DNA of 64,000 bases from Gammaproteobacteria bacterium (GTDB taxonomy: Bacteria > Pseudomonadota > Gammaproteobacteria > Pseudomonadales > Pseudohongiellaceae), in assembly GCA_002730035.1 (NCBI GenBank), contig PBYU01000011.1, forward strand, positions 40,877-104,876. Reading direction: 5' to 3'. This document shows positions 9,336-17,745 of this stretch, piece by piece (within the stretch, counting starts at the first letter, position 1; each line of letters opens with the position of its first letter). The translations under genes were made by a program, and so were the position numbers. The notes under the pieces are model-generated. The model saw nothing but the letters and a program-made list of their open reading frames with translations. It did no database searches and was not told the DNA's origin.

Positions 9336-9454
9336 CTCTATTCCTCAGGACCGAAAATACTGGCAAAACCAATAAACACGATGGTCAGGGAAGATATAGT
9401 TGCGGTGAGGAAGGAAACAAGAGCAGCAACGTTAAGTAACCGTTAATTACATGT

Positions 9455-10648
9455 CTAATCTACCGTTTGTGGTGTCTGCTGAGTGCTCAGGCGAGTTTCA
9501 CATCCCTGCCTGGGGTGTTCCGGGATTAGCTGGGATAATAACAGCGAGCAGAAGGCAATGGCAGCACCGATGAGGAAAACGGCACCGTGATCTATCACCC
9601 ATAACAATCCAAGCAACGCCGGCAATACCACGGCGGCGATATGATTGATGGTGAAGCTAATCGAGGAGGTGGCGGCTATATCTGCCGGATCGGCAATTTT
9701 CTGGAAGTAGGTCTTGATGGCGATGGCCATGGCAAAGAACAGGTGATCCAGCAAGTACAGGGCGATCGCTACGCTGATTGACTCTACGAAGGCGTAACCG
9801 ATGAAAATAATAATCAACCCGACATATTCCAGGGTTAATGCTCTTCGCTCCCCGATGTAACTGATCAGGCTGCCGACCTTGGGCGCCAGCCAGGAAGTCA
9901 GGGCGGCATTGACCAGTGTCAGCAACACCACGTTTTCCACCGGGAAACCGAATTTTTCCACCAATAGGAATCCGGCGAATACCACGAAGATCTGTCGGCG
10001 TGCACCTGCAAAGAATGTCAGAAGATAATAGAGCCAGTATTTCTTGCGTAGAAACAGCTCTTTTCTTTGTACCACCTGATCTTCAAAATGGGGGATGACA
10101 GACCAGCAGAATAAACCGATTAGCACGGCGGTTCCTCCGGCCAGAACATAGATCAGCAAGTAATCGGACGCGAAGAACGTTAGATAGAGGTAGATTACTC
10201 CCAGCACGGAAAGATTACAGAATGCCCGAGCGCTGAGAAGTTTTCCCAGAATTCTGGGTGCTTCCTCCTTACTCAACCACTGTAGGCTCAAGGAATTGTG
10301 CAAGGTCTCGAGGTAATGAAAGCCTATCGACATGATAATGGTGGTGAAATAGAGCCACAGGGCCGATGGGTAAAATGCCGTAATAGCAGTTCCTACTCCC
10401 AGCGTAATCAGGGCCAGTATCGCAAAAGTCTGCTGCCGAATTAGAATCATTACCAGGATTGCAGTAAAGGCGAGAAAGCCGGGAATCTCGCGCAGGCTCT
10501 GTAGAATACCAATTTCTTCGCCGCTAAATGACGCCTGCTCTACGGCAAAATTATTCAGCATTACCTGCCATGTGGCGAACGCTATGGTGTTGCCAATGGC
10601 GAGCAGGTACAGAAGGGATTTACGGCTTTTCAGCGGTATCGTATTCAT
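9455..10648 (-). CDS. MFS transporter
   Basis: A 397-aa protein made almost entirely of hydrophobic helices, with about 12 predicted membrane spans and a charged loop in the middle (QVVQRKELFLRKKYW). The arrangement is that of the major facilitator superfamily. A C-terminal soluble tail (HPRQGCETRLSTQQ) is cytoplasmic by prediction. The substrate cannot be read from the sequence. It sits just upstream of a TonB receptor on the same strand and is divergent from the patatin gene. Confidence 0.8.
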   Translation of the reverse strand: MNTIPLKSRKSLLYLLAIGNTIAFATWQVMLNNFAVEQASFSGEEIGILQSLREIPGFLAFTAILVMILIRQQTFAILALITLGVGTAITAFYPSALWLYFTTIIMSIGFHYLETLHNSLSLQWLSKEEAPRILGKLLSARAFCNLSVLGVIYLYLTFFASDYLLIYVLAGGTAVLIGLFCWSVIPHFEDQVVQRKELFLRKKYWLYYLLTFFAGARRQIFVVFAGFLLVEKFGFPVENVVLLTLVNAALTSWLAPKVGSLISYIGERRALTLEYVGLIIIFIGYAFVESISVAIALYLLDHLFFAMAIAIKTYFQKIADPADIAATSSISFTINHIAAVVLPALLGLLWVIDHGAVFLIGAAIAFCSLLLSQLIPEHPRQGCETRLSTQQTPQTVD

Positions 10649-10736
10649 TTCGTCTCTGAGGGGGTGCAGAATTTCTACAGGATTCGGCCGGACACCTGTA
10701 GATTGCTAGCGGCGCCGATTGTATCATTCTCCGCCT

Positions 10737-11810
10737 ATGTCAGCCCTGTCTATTTATGCCGGACCCACCGCACTGAAGCGCATTCAGTCCGAAGGCCTGC
10801 ATGCGGATCAGTTCAAAGTGCTGGTGGGCGCGGGGGGAGGTCCAAAATGGTTCGTGTTATTTGGGCTGGACCGTTATCTGTATGGCGAATTTTTCGCCAC
10901 CCGCAGCGAAGCACTCTATACCCTGGGCTCTTCGGCAGGAGCCTGGCGCATGTGTTGCCTGGCGATCTCCGACCCGATAGGGGCCATCGAGCGCCTTGCA
11001 AGCCTGTATAGCGGGGAACGTTATTCAGACGTTCCCACGGTAGCGGAGATTACCGAGAGTGCTGGTGCGATATTGAAGGGAGTGTTGGGGACGGACGGAA
11101 TCCAACAGATCGTTGAAAACCCGATATTCCGCACCCATATACTGGCGGCCCGCTGCAAAGGCTTAGCTTCATCTAACAATAAATTGACTCAGAAATTTAT
11201 GTTGGCCTCGAGTGCAATTGCCAATGGCGTGAGTCGAAAATCTCTGTCGCTGTTTTTTCAGCGCACCGTGTTCAACAATATGGGAGAACTGTCACCCTGG
11301 TCTGGGCTGGATGATATCGATACCCAGTGTGTGTCACTGACCGAGGAGAATCTATTCGATGCCATGATGGCCAGTGGTGCTATACCGTTCGTTCTGGAGG
11401 GAATTCGGGACATAGCTGGAGCACAGCGAGGGCTCTATTGGGACGGTGGAATTGTCGATTATCATTTTGACCTGATGTTTAATGCGGGAAATGAGCTAGT
11501 GTTATATCCGCATTTTAGTGATGTCATTATTCCCGGTTGGTTCGATAAACACGTGCCATGGCGCAATATACACGAGGAGAATTTTCACAACGTGGTGCTG
11601 GTGACCCCATCCCCCGAATGGGTTTCGAGTTTACCGGGTCAGAAGATACCGGACCGGCAGGATTTCGCACTTTTCGATAATGACCAGAGGATCGCTCGCT
11701 TTCAGGAGGCACTAGATAAGAGTAACTATCTGGCCGAAGAGTTCGCAGCGCTGGTGGAGCGCGGCGTGGGTATTGATCGTATACAACCGCTGGTAAACAG
11801 ACCACGCTAG
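10737..11810 (+). CDS. Patatin-like phospholipase
   Basis: A 357-aa hydrolase of the patatin family, which uses a Ser-Asp dyad to cleave acyl esters. The oxyanion loop GAGGGPKW is at residues 31-38, the nucleophile elbow GSSAG at 64-68 (Ser66) and the catalytic aspartate in DGG at 236-238. No signal peptide or membrane span is seen, so it is probably cytoplasmic or peripheral. The frame is open from a TTG at 10719, but ATG 10737 is the natural start for the first beta-strand. It is followed 13 nt later by an acetyltransferase gene, and four genes run on the + strand to 12944. Confidence 0.87.
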   Translation: MSALSIYAGPTALKRIQSEGLHADQFKVLVGAGGGPKWFVLFGLDRYLYGEFFATRSEALYTLGSSAGAWRMCCLAISDPIGAIERLASLYSGERYSDVPTVAEITESAGAILKGVLGTDGIQQIVENPIFRTHILAARCKGLASSNNKLTQKFMLASSAIANGVSRKSLSLFFQRTVFNNMGELSPWSGLDDIDTQCVSLTEENLFDAMMASGAIPFVLEGIRDIAGAQRGLYWDGGIVDYHFDLMFNAGNELVLYPHFSDVIIPGWFDKHVPWRNIHEENFHNVVLVTPSPEWVSSLPGQKIPDRQDFALFDNDQRIARFQEALDKSNYLAEEFAALVERGVGIDRIQPLVNRPR

Positions 11811-11823
11811 CAAGGGCGATAGC

Positions 11824-12315
11824 ATGAGTGGCTTGATAAGACATGTAATCCCCGCTGATGCAGAAGCGATGGCCGGAATATATAACTGGTGCATCACCAA
11901 TACACTCATAACATTCGAAGAAGAACCCGTAACAGGCGATGACATGTCGGCGCATTTTGCCATGGTCACTGATGAGAATCCCTGGCTGGTGCTGTTGGAA
12001 GACGGCAAACCCATCGGTTATGCCTACGCCATTGACTGGAAGGCGCGCTCTGCCTACCGTTTTTCGAAGGAAACCACCGTATACCTGCACCATGAATATT
12101 ACGGGGGAGGGCGCGGTACGCGCCTTATGAAAGCCCTTATCGATGAAATCAGAAAGACGCCGATACATGTATTAATCGCCGGTGTCGCACTGCCCAACGA
12201 AGCCAGCGTGGCACTCCATGAGAAGCTGGGATTCAGGAAAATTGGTCAATTTGAGGAAGTCGGTAGCAAGTTCGGCGGCAAGGTCGATGTAGGCTACTGG
12301 CAGCTAATACTATGA
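11824..12315 (+). CDS. GNAT N-acetyltransferase, phosphinothricin acetyltransferase-like
   Basis: A 163-aa GNAT enzyme. The N-terminal ADAEAMAGIYN and the TFEEEP segment resemble the PAT/MddA group, which acetylates phosphinothricin, methionine sulfoximine or related amino acids. The acetyl-CoA pyrophosphate loop is YYGGGRGTRLM; the distal LPNEASVALHEKLGF is the usual fourth-helix region. The stop overlaps the start of the small lipoprotein gene by 4 nt (ATGA). Confidence 0.85.
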   Translation: MSGLIRHVIPADAEAMAGIYNWCITNTLITFEEEPVTGDDMSAHFAMVTDENPWLVLLEDGKPIGYAYAIDWKARSAYRFSKETTVYLHHEYYGGGRGTRLMKALIDEIRKTPIHVLIAGVALPNEASVALHEKLGFRKIGQFEEVGSKFGGKVDVGYWQLIL

Positions 12316-12500
12316 GTAGCAGATTATTGAGAAGGTTTGAGCGGTTGTTGTTTATGACCGTGCTCTGTCTGGCACTGAATTCCTGTGTCTCAGCCGTATT
12401 GGGAGTAGCGGTCGATACGACCATCGAGGTTGTCAAGGTGCCCTTCAAGCTTGTCGGTGCTGCAGCGGATCTTGCTATTCCTGATGGCGACGATGACTAA
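12312..12500 (+). CDS. Small lipoprotein of unknown function
   Basis: A 62-aa product with a basic N-terminus, a hydrophobic stretch and a lipobox-like LNSC (Cys at about residue 25). The mature part is a short repetitive valine/alanine helix ending in an acidic DGDDD tail. This pattern recurs in tiny proteobacterial lipoproteins that lack an assigned function. The ATGA overlap with the GNAT gene argues that it is translated. I do not know its role. Confidence 0.65.
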   Translation: MSSRLLRRFERLLFMTVLCLALNSCVSAVLGVAVDTTIEVVKVPFKLVGAAADLAIPDGDDD

Positions 12501-12524
12501 CGATGCAACAACACCAGGACTATC

Positions 12525-12944
12525 ATGACGTTTAAGCCTGAAGACTACGGCATACCCTCTCACTATAAACACTGGGTAGGCGACAAGACCGAAGACTACA
12601 TCGGTCCTTTCTTTTTTTTCATGGACGAAGAGGCGCCGCATAGCGCATTCCGCGTTCAAGAGCATAATTTGAACGCACATGACTCCGTGCACGGTGGTAT
12701 TTTAATGGCGTTTGCTGACTATACGCTCTGCCTCGGCGCAAACATGGGGGAGAGTGAGAGTGTTGCCACCGTTAGCTGCAATAATGAATTCGTCGCACCG
12801 GCTTTTGAGGGCGATCTGGTGGAGGGGGAATGCGAAATAGTCCGGCGCGGCAGATCCATGGTATTCAGCCGCTGTACCTTGCGTGTTGAAGAGAAGGTCA
12901 TACTCACCAGCAGCGCGGTGATTAAGCGCATTAATTCCAGGTAG
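12525..12944 (+). CDS. Hotdog-fold thioesterase, PaaI type
   Basis: A 139-aa hotdog protein. The signature DSVHGGILMAFAD (about residues 53-65) contains the HGG oxyanion turn and the catalytic aspartate Asp65 of PaaI-type acyl-CoA thioesterases. The C-terminal half shows the typical SCNNEFVAPAFEGD and GECEIVRRGRSMVF strands. It would release CoA from acyl- or aryl-CoA esters. It is the last gene of a four-gene + strand run and ends in a strongly folded intergenic region. Confidence 0.87.
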   Translation: MTFKPEDYGIPSHYKHWVGDKTEDYIGPFFFFMDEEAPHSAFRVQEHNLNAHDSVHGGILMAFADYTLCLGANMGESESVATVSCNNEFVAPAFEGDLVEGECEIVRRGRSMVFSRCTLRVEEKVILTSSAVIKRINSR

Positions 12945-13054
12945 GCCCTGCCCGAAGGGGCCTACAGCCAATCCCGCTCTCTGCGTTGCACTGACTTGCA
13001 AGGTCGGCGCATTCCTGCGGCAGTGCGCCTTGATAGCAGAATTGGCTGTAGGCC
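12941..13054. repeat. Nested inverted-repeat element between convergent genes
   Basis: The space between the thioesterase and the convergent amidohydrolase is densely palindromic. A perfect 14-bp inverted repeat pairs 12959-12972 with 13041-13054, extended by 5 bp (12980-12984 with 13036-13040). Inside are two smaller hairpins: 12986-12990 with 12997-13001, and 13006-13011 with 13024-13029. A competing 8-bp hairpin (12941-12948 with 12958-12965) uses the same arm. It lacks a T-tract on either strand, so it is not a simple Rho-independent terminator. It could be a bidirectional terminator, a dispersed repeat or a structured RNA. Confidence 0.6.
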
Positions 13055-13084
13055 AGAGCGGTCATATATTTGTTCAGAGGGTCC

Positions 13085-14107
13085 TCAAGCCTTCAGGGAA
13101 TAGACTTGTTCTGCCGTAGCATAGAACAGTGCGTGTTTCTCGTCTTCACTAAAATCGGCTGTGAGTTTTTTGAATGCATTCCATAGCACATGGTAGTTGA
13201 TGGAGAGCCGGTCCACGGGGAAATTACTTTCGAACATACAGCGTTGAGGGCCGAAACACTCTATTGTGTGTAGATAGTATTTTTTCTGTACATTCAGAAA
13301 CTCATCGGAAGTGGGAGGCCGCTCGGCCTTATGCCATCCGAATCCGTTGTCGGGCATAGCCAGTCCCCCCAGTTTGGCATAGACGTTTTCACATTTTGCA
13401 AGTTCAGCGATCTCCTGCTTCCATACCTGAAAGATTTCATCTTTACAGCTGCTATAGATGCCGACTCCCAAAGGTGTACCGAAGTGATTCAGCACCATGG
13501 TGACCTCCGGCACATCGCGGGCTAAATCCACGAAGTCAAGATTTTGATGGTGGTAGTGCCAGGTGTCATAGGTTAATCCATGTTCCGCCAGTATCCGCAG
13601 CCCTTTGCGAAACGATTCCTTGCCATAGAGGTAAGCAGGTGCCTGTAAGGCAATAAACAGATCCTGCGGGCGTTTATCCCGGGCTCCGCCGTGGCGAATA
13701 CCCCGCAACAGGCCATCGCTTTTCTGGGCATGTTGATCTAGAACTTCAACTAGCAACTCTACCGAGTTACCGGCCAGATTCAGGTCGGCGTGTGCCACGA
13801 TGCCTGCAACCGTTGCATTATGCGGGTCTTCCCGGCTCTGTCTGCAGCATTTGCTGATGTACTCGGTTTCGCCAACGGGTCGTAGATGTTCTGGCCCCTC
13901 CCGATAATAGAAGGCACTGCATTCCATGAAAACAGTCTTGAGTACGTTATGACCAGAACCGGTGTCACTCCAAAGCTCGGGGAGCAGATAATTTCGGTTG
14001 AAGCGCTTCATCCAAAGATGATGATGGGGATCGATAATCGGGCGTTCAGGATCGATAATCTCTTCCCGTACCTGGGCTAGCCACTCATTGGAACCTGGTT
14101 CTGTCAT
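13085..14107 (-). CDS. Amidohydrolase family protein (COG3618 TIM-barrel hydrolase)
   Basis: A 340-aa metal-dependent hydrolase. The strand-1 metal motif DPHHHLW (about residues 26-32) and later VLNHFGTP and MFESNFPVD match the amidohydrolase-2/COG3618 group, which includes lactonases and decarboxylases of aromatic or sugar catabolism. No signal peptide is seen. It is divergent from a sodium/solute symporter, which suggests a shared substrate, though nothing identifies it. Confidence 0.82.
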   Translation of the reverse strand: MTEPGSNEWLAQVREEIIDPERPIIDPHHHLWMKRFNRNYLLPELWSDTGSGHNVLKTVFMECSAFYYREGPEHLRPVGETEYISKCCRQSREDPHNATVAGIVAHADLNLAGNSVELLVEVLDQHAQKSDGLLRGIRHGGARDKRPQDLFIALQAPAYLYGKESFRKGLRILAEHGLTYDTWHYHHQNLDFVDLARDVPEVTMVLNHFGTPLGVGIYSSCKDEIFQVWKQEIAELAKCENVYAKLGGLAMPDNGFGWHKAERPPTSDEFLNVQKKYYLHTIECFGPQRCMFESNFPVDRLSINYHVLWNAFKKLTADFSEDEKHALFYATAEQVYSLKA

Positions 14108-14141
14108 TTGGAATTCCTGTTTCTACCACACCGGCAGACGA

Positions 14142-14172
14142 TTGTAGATACTTTGAGGGCCGCTGGTATAGT
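14142..14172 (+). promoter_or_regulatory. Candidate promoter of the symporter gene
   Basis: An extended -10 element (TGG followed by TATAGT at 14167-14172) with a weak -35-like TTGTAG at 14142-14147 (19-nt spacing) lies about 70 nt before the symporter start. The 137-nt gap to the divergent amidohydrolase should also hold that gene's promoter, which I could not pick out. Confidence 0.3.
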
Positions 14173-14244
14173 ATGCCCGAGCCATTATGGCGTTTTTAAG
14201 GCTGGTCAGGGCCCCTAAACTAATAACAGTAGCAGGAACTATGC

Positions 14245-15786
14245 ATGAGTATTACTGCAGTCGTCATTATTCTCTACCTGGGTTTCTTTGCCGGCTTTGG
14301 CGTCTATCTCAATCGTAGTAACACCAGCGCCTCAGACTGGGCCATAGGAGGGGGCACGCTTGGTGTATTCATGCTGGCGGCGGGGGTTGCCGGCACCCGA
14401 ATCGGCGGGGCAGGTACCTACGGTGTTGCCGGAGATGTAATCAGCGACGGTATTGGTCATCTATGGTATTCAGTCAACTCATTCGCTGCGCTGTTCCTGG
14501 TGGGCTTGTTCTTTGCTATTCCTTATCGGCGCCTGAAAGTAGTCAGTGTTGGGCAGGTGTTCGACCACCGCTTTGGATCTTATCGCTGCCAATGGTTAAC
14601 TAGTCTGTGTGTGCAGGCAGAATATCTTGTAGTCAATATTATTGAACCCTATGTCATTGGCTCCATCATTAGTGGTGTTACAGGCCTGCCCTTCGTTGTC
14701 GGGGTCGCCATCGGCGGATTTCTGATTATATCGTTTACCGTGACAGGCGGTCTGAAAGGCACAGCAGTTGCCAATGTGGTGCATTGCACGGTAATTATCT
14801 TCGGATTGTTGCTGGTCGGCATGGTCGCGATGAATAACCTCGGTGGATGGGAAGCCGTGGTTGCACAGTCCGGGGAGATGCTCGCTGCGGCGAACAAGGA
14901 TGAAGTGCGCTGGTGGAGTTTCACCGGAATTGGCTGGGCAACCATCATCGCCTTGTTCATTGCTGCCACGATTCATACCCCGGCGGCATCGGTCTATGCC
15001 AATTACGCCAGTTCTGCCGCTAAGCAAGACTACTTGATTCCCAGTTTCTTTTTGGCGGGCATAGTTGCTGCGATAATGCCATTGGTAGCCGGATTCATCG
15101 GTATTCTAACCATGGCAGCTTACGGAAGTGAGAGTGGATTGAGCAGCTACCTGAATATTGCGCAACTCGCTATCGATACCGGGCCAATCCTCGGTGGCAT
15201 CGCGTTGGCAGCAGTGCTGGCGGCGGTAATCTCTTCCGGCGCCCCTATCCTGTTGGCCAGTTCCACTATGTTCGTCAATGACTGGGTGCCTGGTTCAAAG
15301 AATTTTTCCAGTGAGCAACAGCTACGCGCCTATAAGATCGTTACTGTCATTTACGGCTCTGTCGCTGCAATTATTGCCTGGTTGGGAAATATCAGTTCCG
15401 TACTGCAGTTGCTGCTACTGGGTTTTGCAATGGTAGTGCCACCTGCTATTGCGGTGACTTATGTATTTTACTGGAGAAGGACATCGGAAGTCGCCGCATT
15501 CTGTGGTATCGCGACGGGCTTTGTCGGTGGTCTGACAATGTGGCTATTCAATACTCTGTATGCCGGAGTAGAAAACGCCACTGCTGGTGGTTTTGCTCAA
15601 TGGTGGTACGAACTTATCGAATACCTGGGGGAATGGCGCGATCCTTCATTCCTGACACTGCTATTACCGCTGATCACTATTCCTGTGCTCACGCTATTGA
15701 TGCCCAATAAGGAAGCGGACCAGCAACGGTATGATGAGTTCTACACAAAGCTGGGACGTATTCAGCCCAATTTCAGTTGGAAGTAG
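14245..15786 (+). CDS. Sodium:solute symporter (SSS) family transporter
   Basis: A 513-aa membrane protein with about 13 spans and the features of the SSS family: SDWAIGGG near the N-terminus (residues ~30-37), AGTRIGGAGTYGVAG after the first helices, and the SSGAPILLASSTMFVND segment near residue 335, part of the sodium-site helix region. It would import a small organic solute with Na+. The flanking amidohydrolase and the downstream thiamine-diphosphate enzyme suggest a carboxylate or keto-acid. A ribosome site AGGA lies 8 nt before the chosen ATG. Confidence 0.88.
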   Translation: MSITAVVIILYLGFFAGFGVYLNRSNTSASDWAIGGGTLGVFMLAAGVAGTRIGGAGTYGVAGDVISDGIGHLWYSVNSFAALFLVGLFFAIPYRRLKVVSVGQVFDHRFGSYRCQWLTSLCVQAEYLVVNIIEPYVIGSIISGVTGLPFVVGVAIGGFLIISFTVTGGLKGTAVANVVHCTVIIFGLLLVGMVAMNNLGGWEAVVAQSGEMLAAANKDEVRWWSFTGIGWATIIALFIAATIHTPAASVYANYASSAAKQDYLIPSFFLAGIVAAIMPLVAGFIGILTMAAYGSESGLSSYLNIAQLAIDTGPILGGIALAAVLAAVISSGAPILLASSTMFVNDWVPGSKNFSSEQQLRAYKIVTVIYGSVAAIIAWLGNISSVLQLLLLGFAMVVPPAIAVTYVFYWRRTSEVAAFCGIATGFVGGLTMWLFNTLYAGVENATAGGFAQWWYELIEYLGEWRDPSFLTLLLPLITIPVLTLLMPNKEADQQRYDEFYTKLGRIQPNFSWK

Positions 15787-15841
15787 CTCTATCAGGCATG
15801 TATCAAGCTGAGAGTTTCACGCTGCATTTCAGTTGGAAGTA
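15770..15841. repeat. 16-bp direct repeat spanning a gene end
   Basis: The sequence ATTTCAGTTGGAAGTA occurs at 15770-15785, covering the last codons of the symporter, and again at 15826-15841, just before the end of the convergent TPP-enzyme gene. The copies are identical over 16 bp and 56 bp apart. It looks like a small local duplication of the gene end. Confidence 0.6.
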
Positions 15842-15844
15842 CGC

Positions 15845-17422
15845 CTAGCGTTGCAGTTCTCCACTTGCCTGAATCAGGAACGGGCCAGGTGTCTCATAAC
15901 CCTGTTCCAATAGCGAACACAGCTCATCCGCAGTATCGGCCCGTGCTCCAGGTACACCGAAACCCTTCGCCATGGCTACCCAGTCTATTTTCGGATTGCC
16001 GATATCGAAGAGGCTCGCCGCAATCTCACCCACGTCGGTTACTCCGAGCCGGCCATATTCCACGTTTAGAATGTTATAGGAGCTATTGGCGAAGATTACT
16101 GTCGTTACGTTGAGCCCTTCCCGGGCCTGGGTCCAGAATGCCTGGTTGGTATAGGCGGCACCGCCATCGCCCAACATTGCCAATACCGGCCGATCCGGGC
16201 AAGCCAGTGCGGCACCGACTGCAACCGGACTACCCTGACCAATTGCCCCACCGGTAAGGCTCAGCCAGGAATTACTGGTTGAGTTCTGACAGAACGGATA
16301 TGCGGCGTTGCCGCCGCCGGAATCCGTCGCCACGATTAATCCCTCCGGCATAGTAGCCGCCACGGACTGAATAATCGTTTTGTTATTCAACTCACCGGTG
16401 GGTTTGTCAATATCCAGCTTTTCGAAGTGGGTGATTGCTTCATTTTCGGCACCGAGCCGTTCTGCCAGACGATTCAGCGCATCGATAGCATCCTCTTCGA
16501 TGTAGGCGAGGCGACTCACTGAACAGCCTTCCGGTATCAATTGCCCGGGTAAGCCCTGGTAAGCGAAGAAGCTCGCTGGAATTTGCCCGCCCACCAGAAT
16601 GAGGTTGTGGGTGCCTTCCAGTGTTTTCAAAACCTGTTCCGGAAAATACGGCAACCGTTCCACCGCAACACACCCTGGACCACCATCCACTCGTCCGGGG
16701 AAGGTGCCAGTCATTAATCGACAGCCCATCTTAGAGGCAATCTTGCCGGCCGCCGCGAGTGCGGATGGATCGGTGCCATGGTGTTCCAGTAGCAACATTG
16801 ATTTACCGCCGCCTCCGATAATGCCAGCGATGTTTTCTATCGCCGCATCATCGACCGTGCTGCGCTGTGGGAGAGCATTAGGTGAGACTGGCCCGGAGCT
16901 AGTTCCCCATGCCGCATCTGCACCCATGACCAGCGTGGCGATCTGTCCTGTCGATCCGCTGCTTTGACGCAGCGTAGCGGTGTAGGCATCGGCACCGTCC
17001 TGGGCCAGAGAGCTTGCTGTACTGCGGGATTCGATCCAGCAGGAGAAATTCTTCGCCAGGGTTTCGATGTCGGACGTCAAGGGTGCGTCCAGGCCAACGT
17101 GATAATTTGGATGGTTACCGATGATGTTAATCATCGGAGAATTGGCGCGTCGTGCATTGTGTAAATTGGCAATGCCATTTGCCATGCCCGGACCGAGATG
17201 AAGCAGGGTAGCCGCCGGTTTGCCGGTCATTCTAGCGAATCCGTCTGCGGCTCCTGTGCAGACACCTTCGAACAGGGCGAGAACGGATTTTAGTTGAGGC
17301 ACGGCATCCAGTGCCTGTACCAGGTGCATTTCGGAGGTGCCAGGGTTGGCAATACAGAGTTCAACGCCGCAATCGGCAAGGGTTTCTATTAATGCAGTGG
17401 CACCGTTCATGCTACCGTTCAT
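15845..17422 (-). CDS. Thiamine-diphosphate-dependent enzyme, acetolactate synthase large-subunit-like
   Basis: A 525-aa TPP enzyme. The N-terminal domain has the conserved glutamate in ALFEGVCTGAADGFARM, which activates the cofactor. The C-terminal domain has the Mg/TPP motif starting GDGGAAYTN and ending in FANSSYN. This order (PYR, central, PP) is shared by acetolactate synthases, benzoylformate decarboxylase and oxalyl-CoA decarboxylase relatives. No small regulatory subunit gene is adjacent, so a catabolic 2-oxo-acid decarboxylase is more likely than branched-chain synthesis. The open frame extends to 17623, but ATG 17422 has an AGGA ribosome site 9 nt upstream and matches the family start. 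Confidence 0.83.
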   Translation of the reverse strand: MNGSMNGATALIETLADCGVELCIANPGTSEMHLVQALDAVPQLKSVLALFEGVCTGAADGFARMTGKPAATLLHLGPGMANGIANLHNARRANSPMINIIGNHPNYHVGLDAPLTSDIETLAKNFSCWIESRSTASSLAQDGADAYTATLRQSSGSTGQIATLVMGADAAWGTSSGPVSPNALPQRSTVDDAAIENIAGIIGGGGKSMLLLEHHGTDPSALAAAGKIASKMGCRLMTGTFPGRVDGGPGCVAVERLPYFPEQVLKTLEGTHNLILVGGQIPASFFAYQGLPGQLIPEGCSVSRLAYIEEDAIDALNRLAERLGAENEAITHFEKLDIDKPTGELNNKTIIQSVAATMPEGLIVATDSGGGNAAYPFCQNSTSNSWLSLTGGAIGQGSPVAVGAALACPDRPVLAMLGDGGAAYTNQAFWTQAREGLNVTTVIFANSSYNILNVEYGRLGVTDVGEIAASLFDIGNPKIDWVAMAKGFGVPGARADTADELCSLLEQGYETPGPFLIQASGELQR

Positions 17423-17745
17423 GTTAGGGGTTCCTATCGCTAAGAGAGTCACATTTGGACAATATTCAGGGAGGGCTATCATAGCATTTAATCTGTGAGC
17501 AGAAGTCTTCCGGGAATTAGCAAACCAGGCAATGGCAATTACTAACGAAGAAAAACAAGCGGTTGAAAGCCACGAAAAGCGCGATAGATAGCCATTCGAT
17601 AATTCAGTTACTAATAGTCTCAACGATTCACCTATCCTGCCCGTAACTCGTCGAGTTCAGGGATTATTTCCTGCTAAATTACTGTAAATACGGTAAAATT
17701 GGCAGCCTGCTGTGGCCAAAGAAAATTCAGGAGTAATGAGGGGAT
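17423..17745. promoter_or_regulatory. Divergent promoter region with operator-like palindrome
   Basis: This 323-nt gap separates the TPP-enzyme gene (minus) and the secreted-protein gene (plus). On the minus strand an extended -10 (TGC followed by TATGAT, at 17478-17486) sits about 55 nt before ATG 17422. Near the middle is a 13-bp palindrome AACTCG-T-CGAGTT at 17645-17657, a plausible operator. An A/T-rich stretch with TAAAAT near 17693 could be the plus-strand -10. No gene is seen. Confidence 0.35.
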
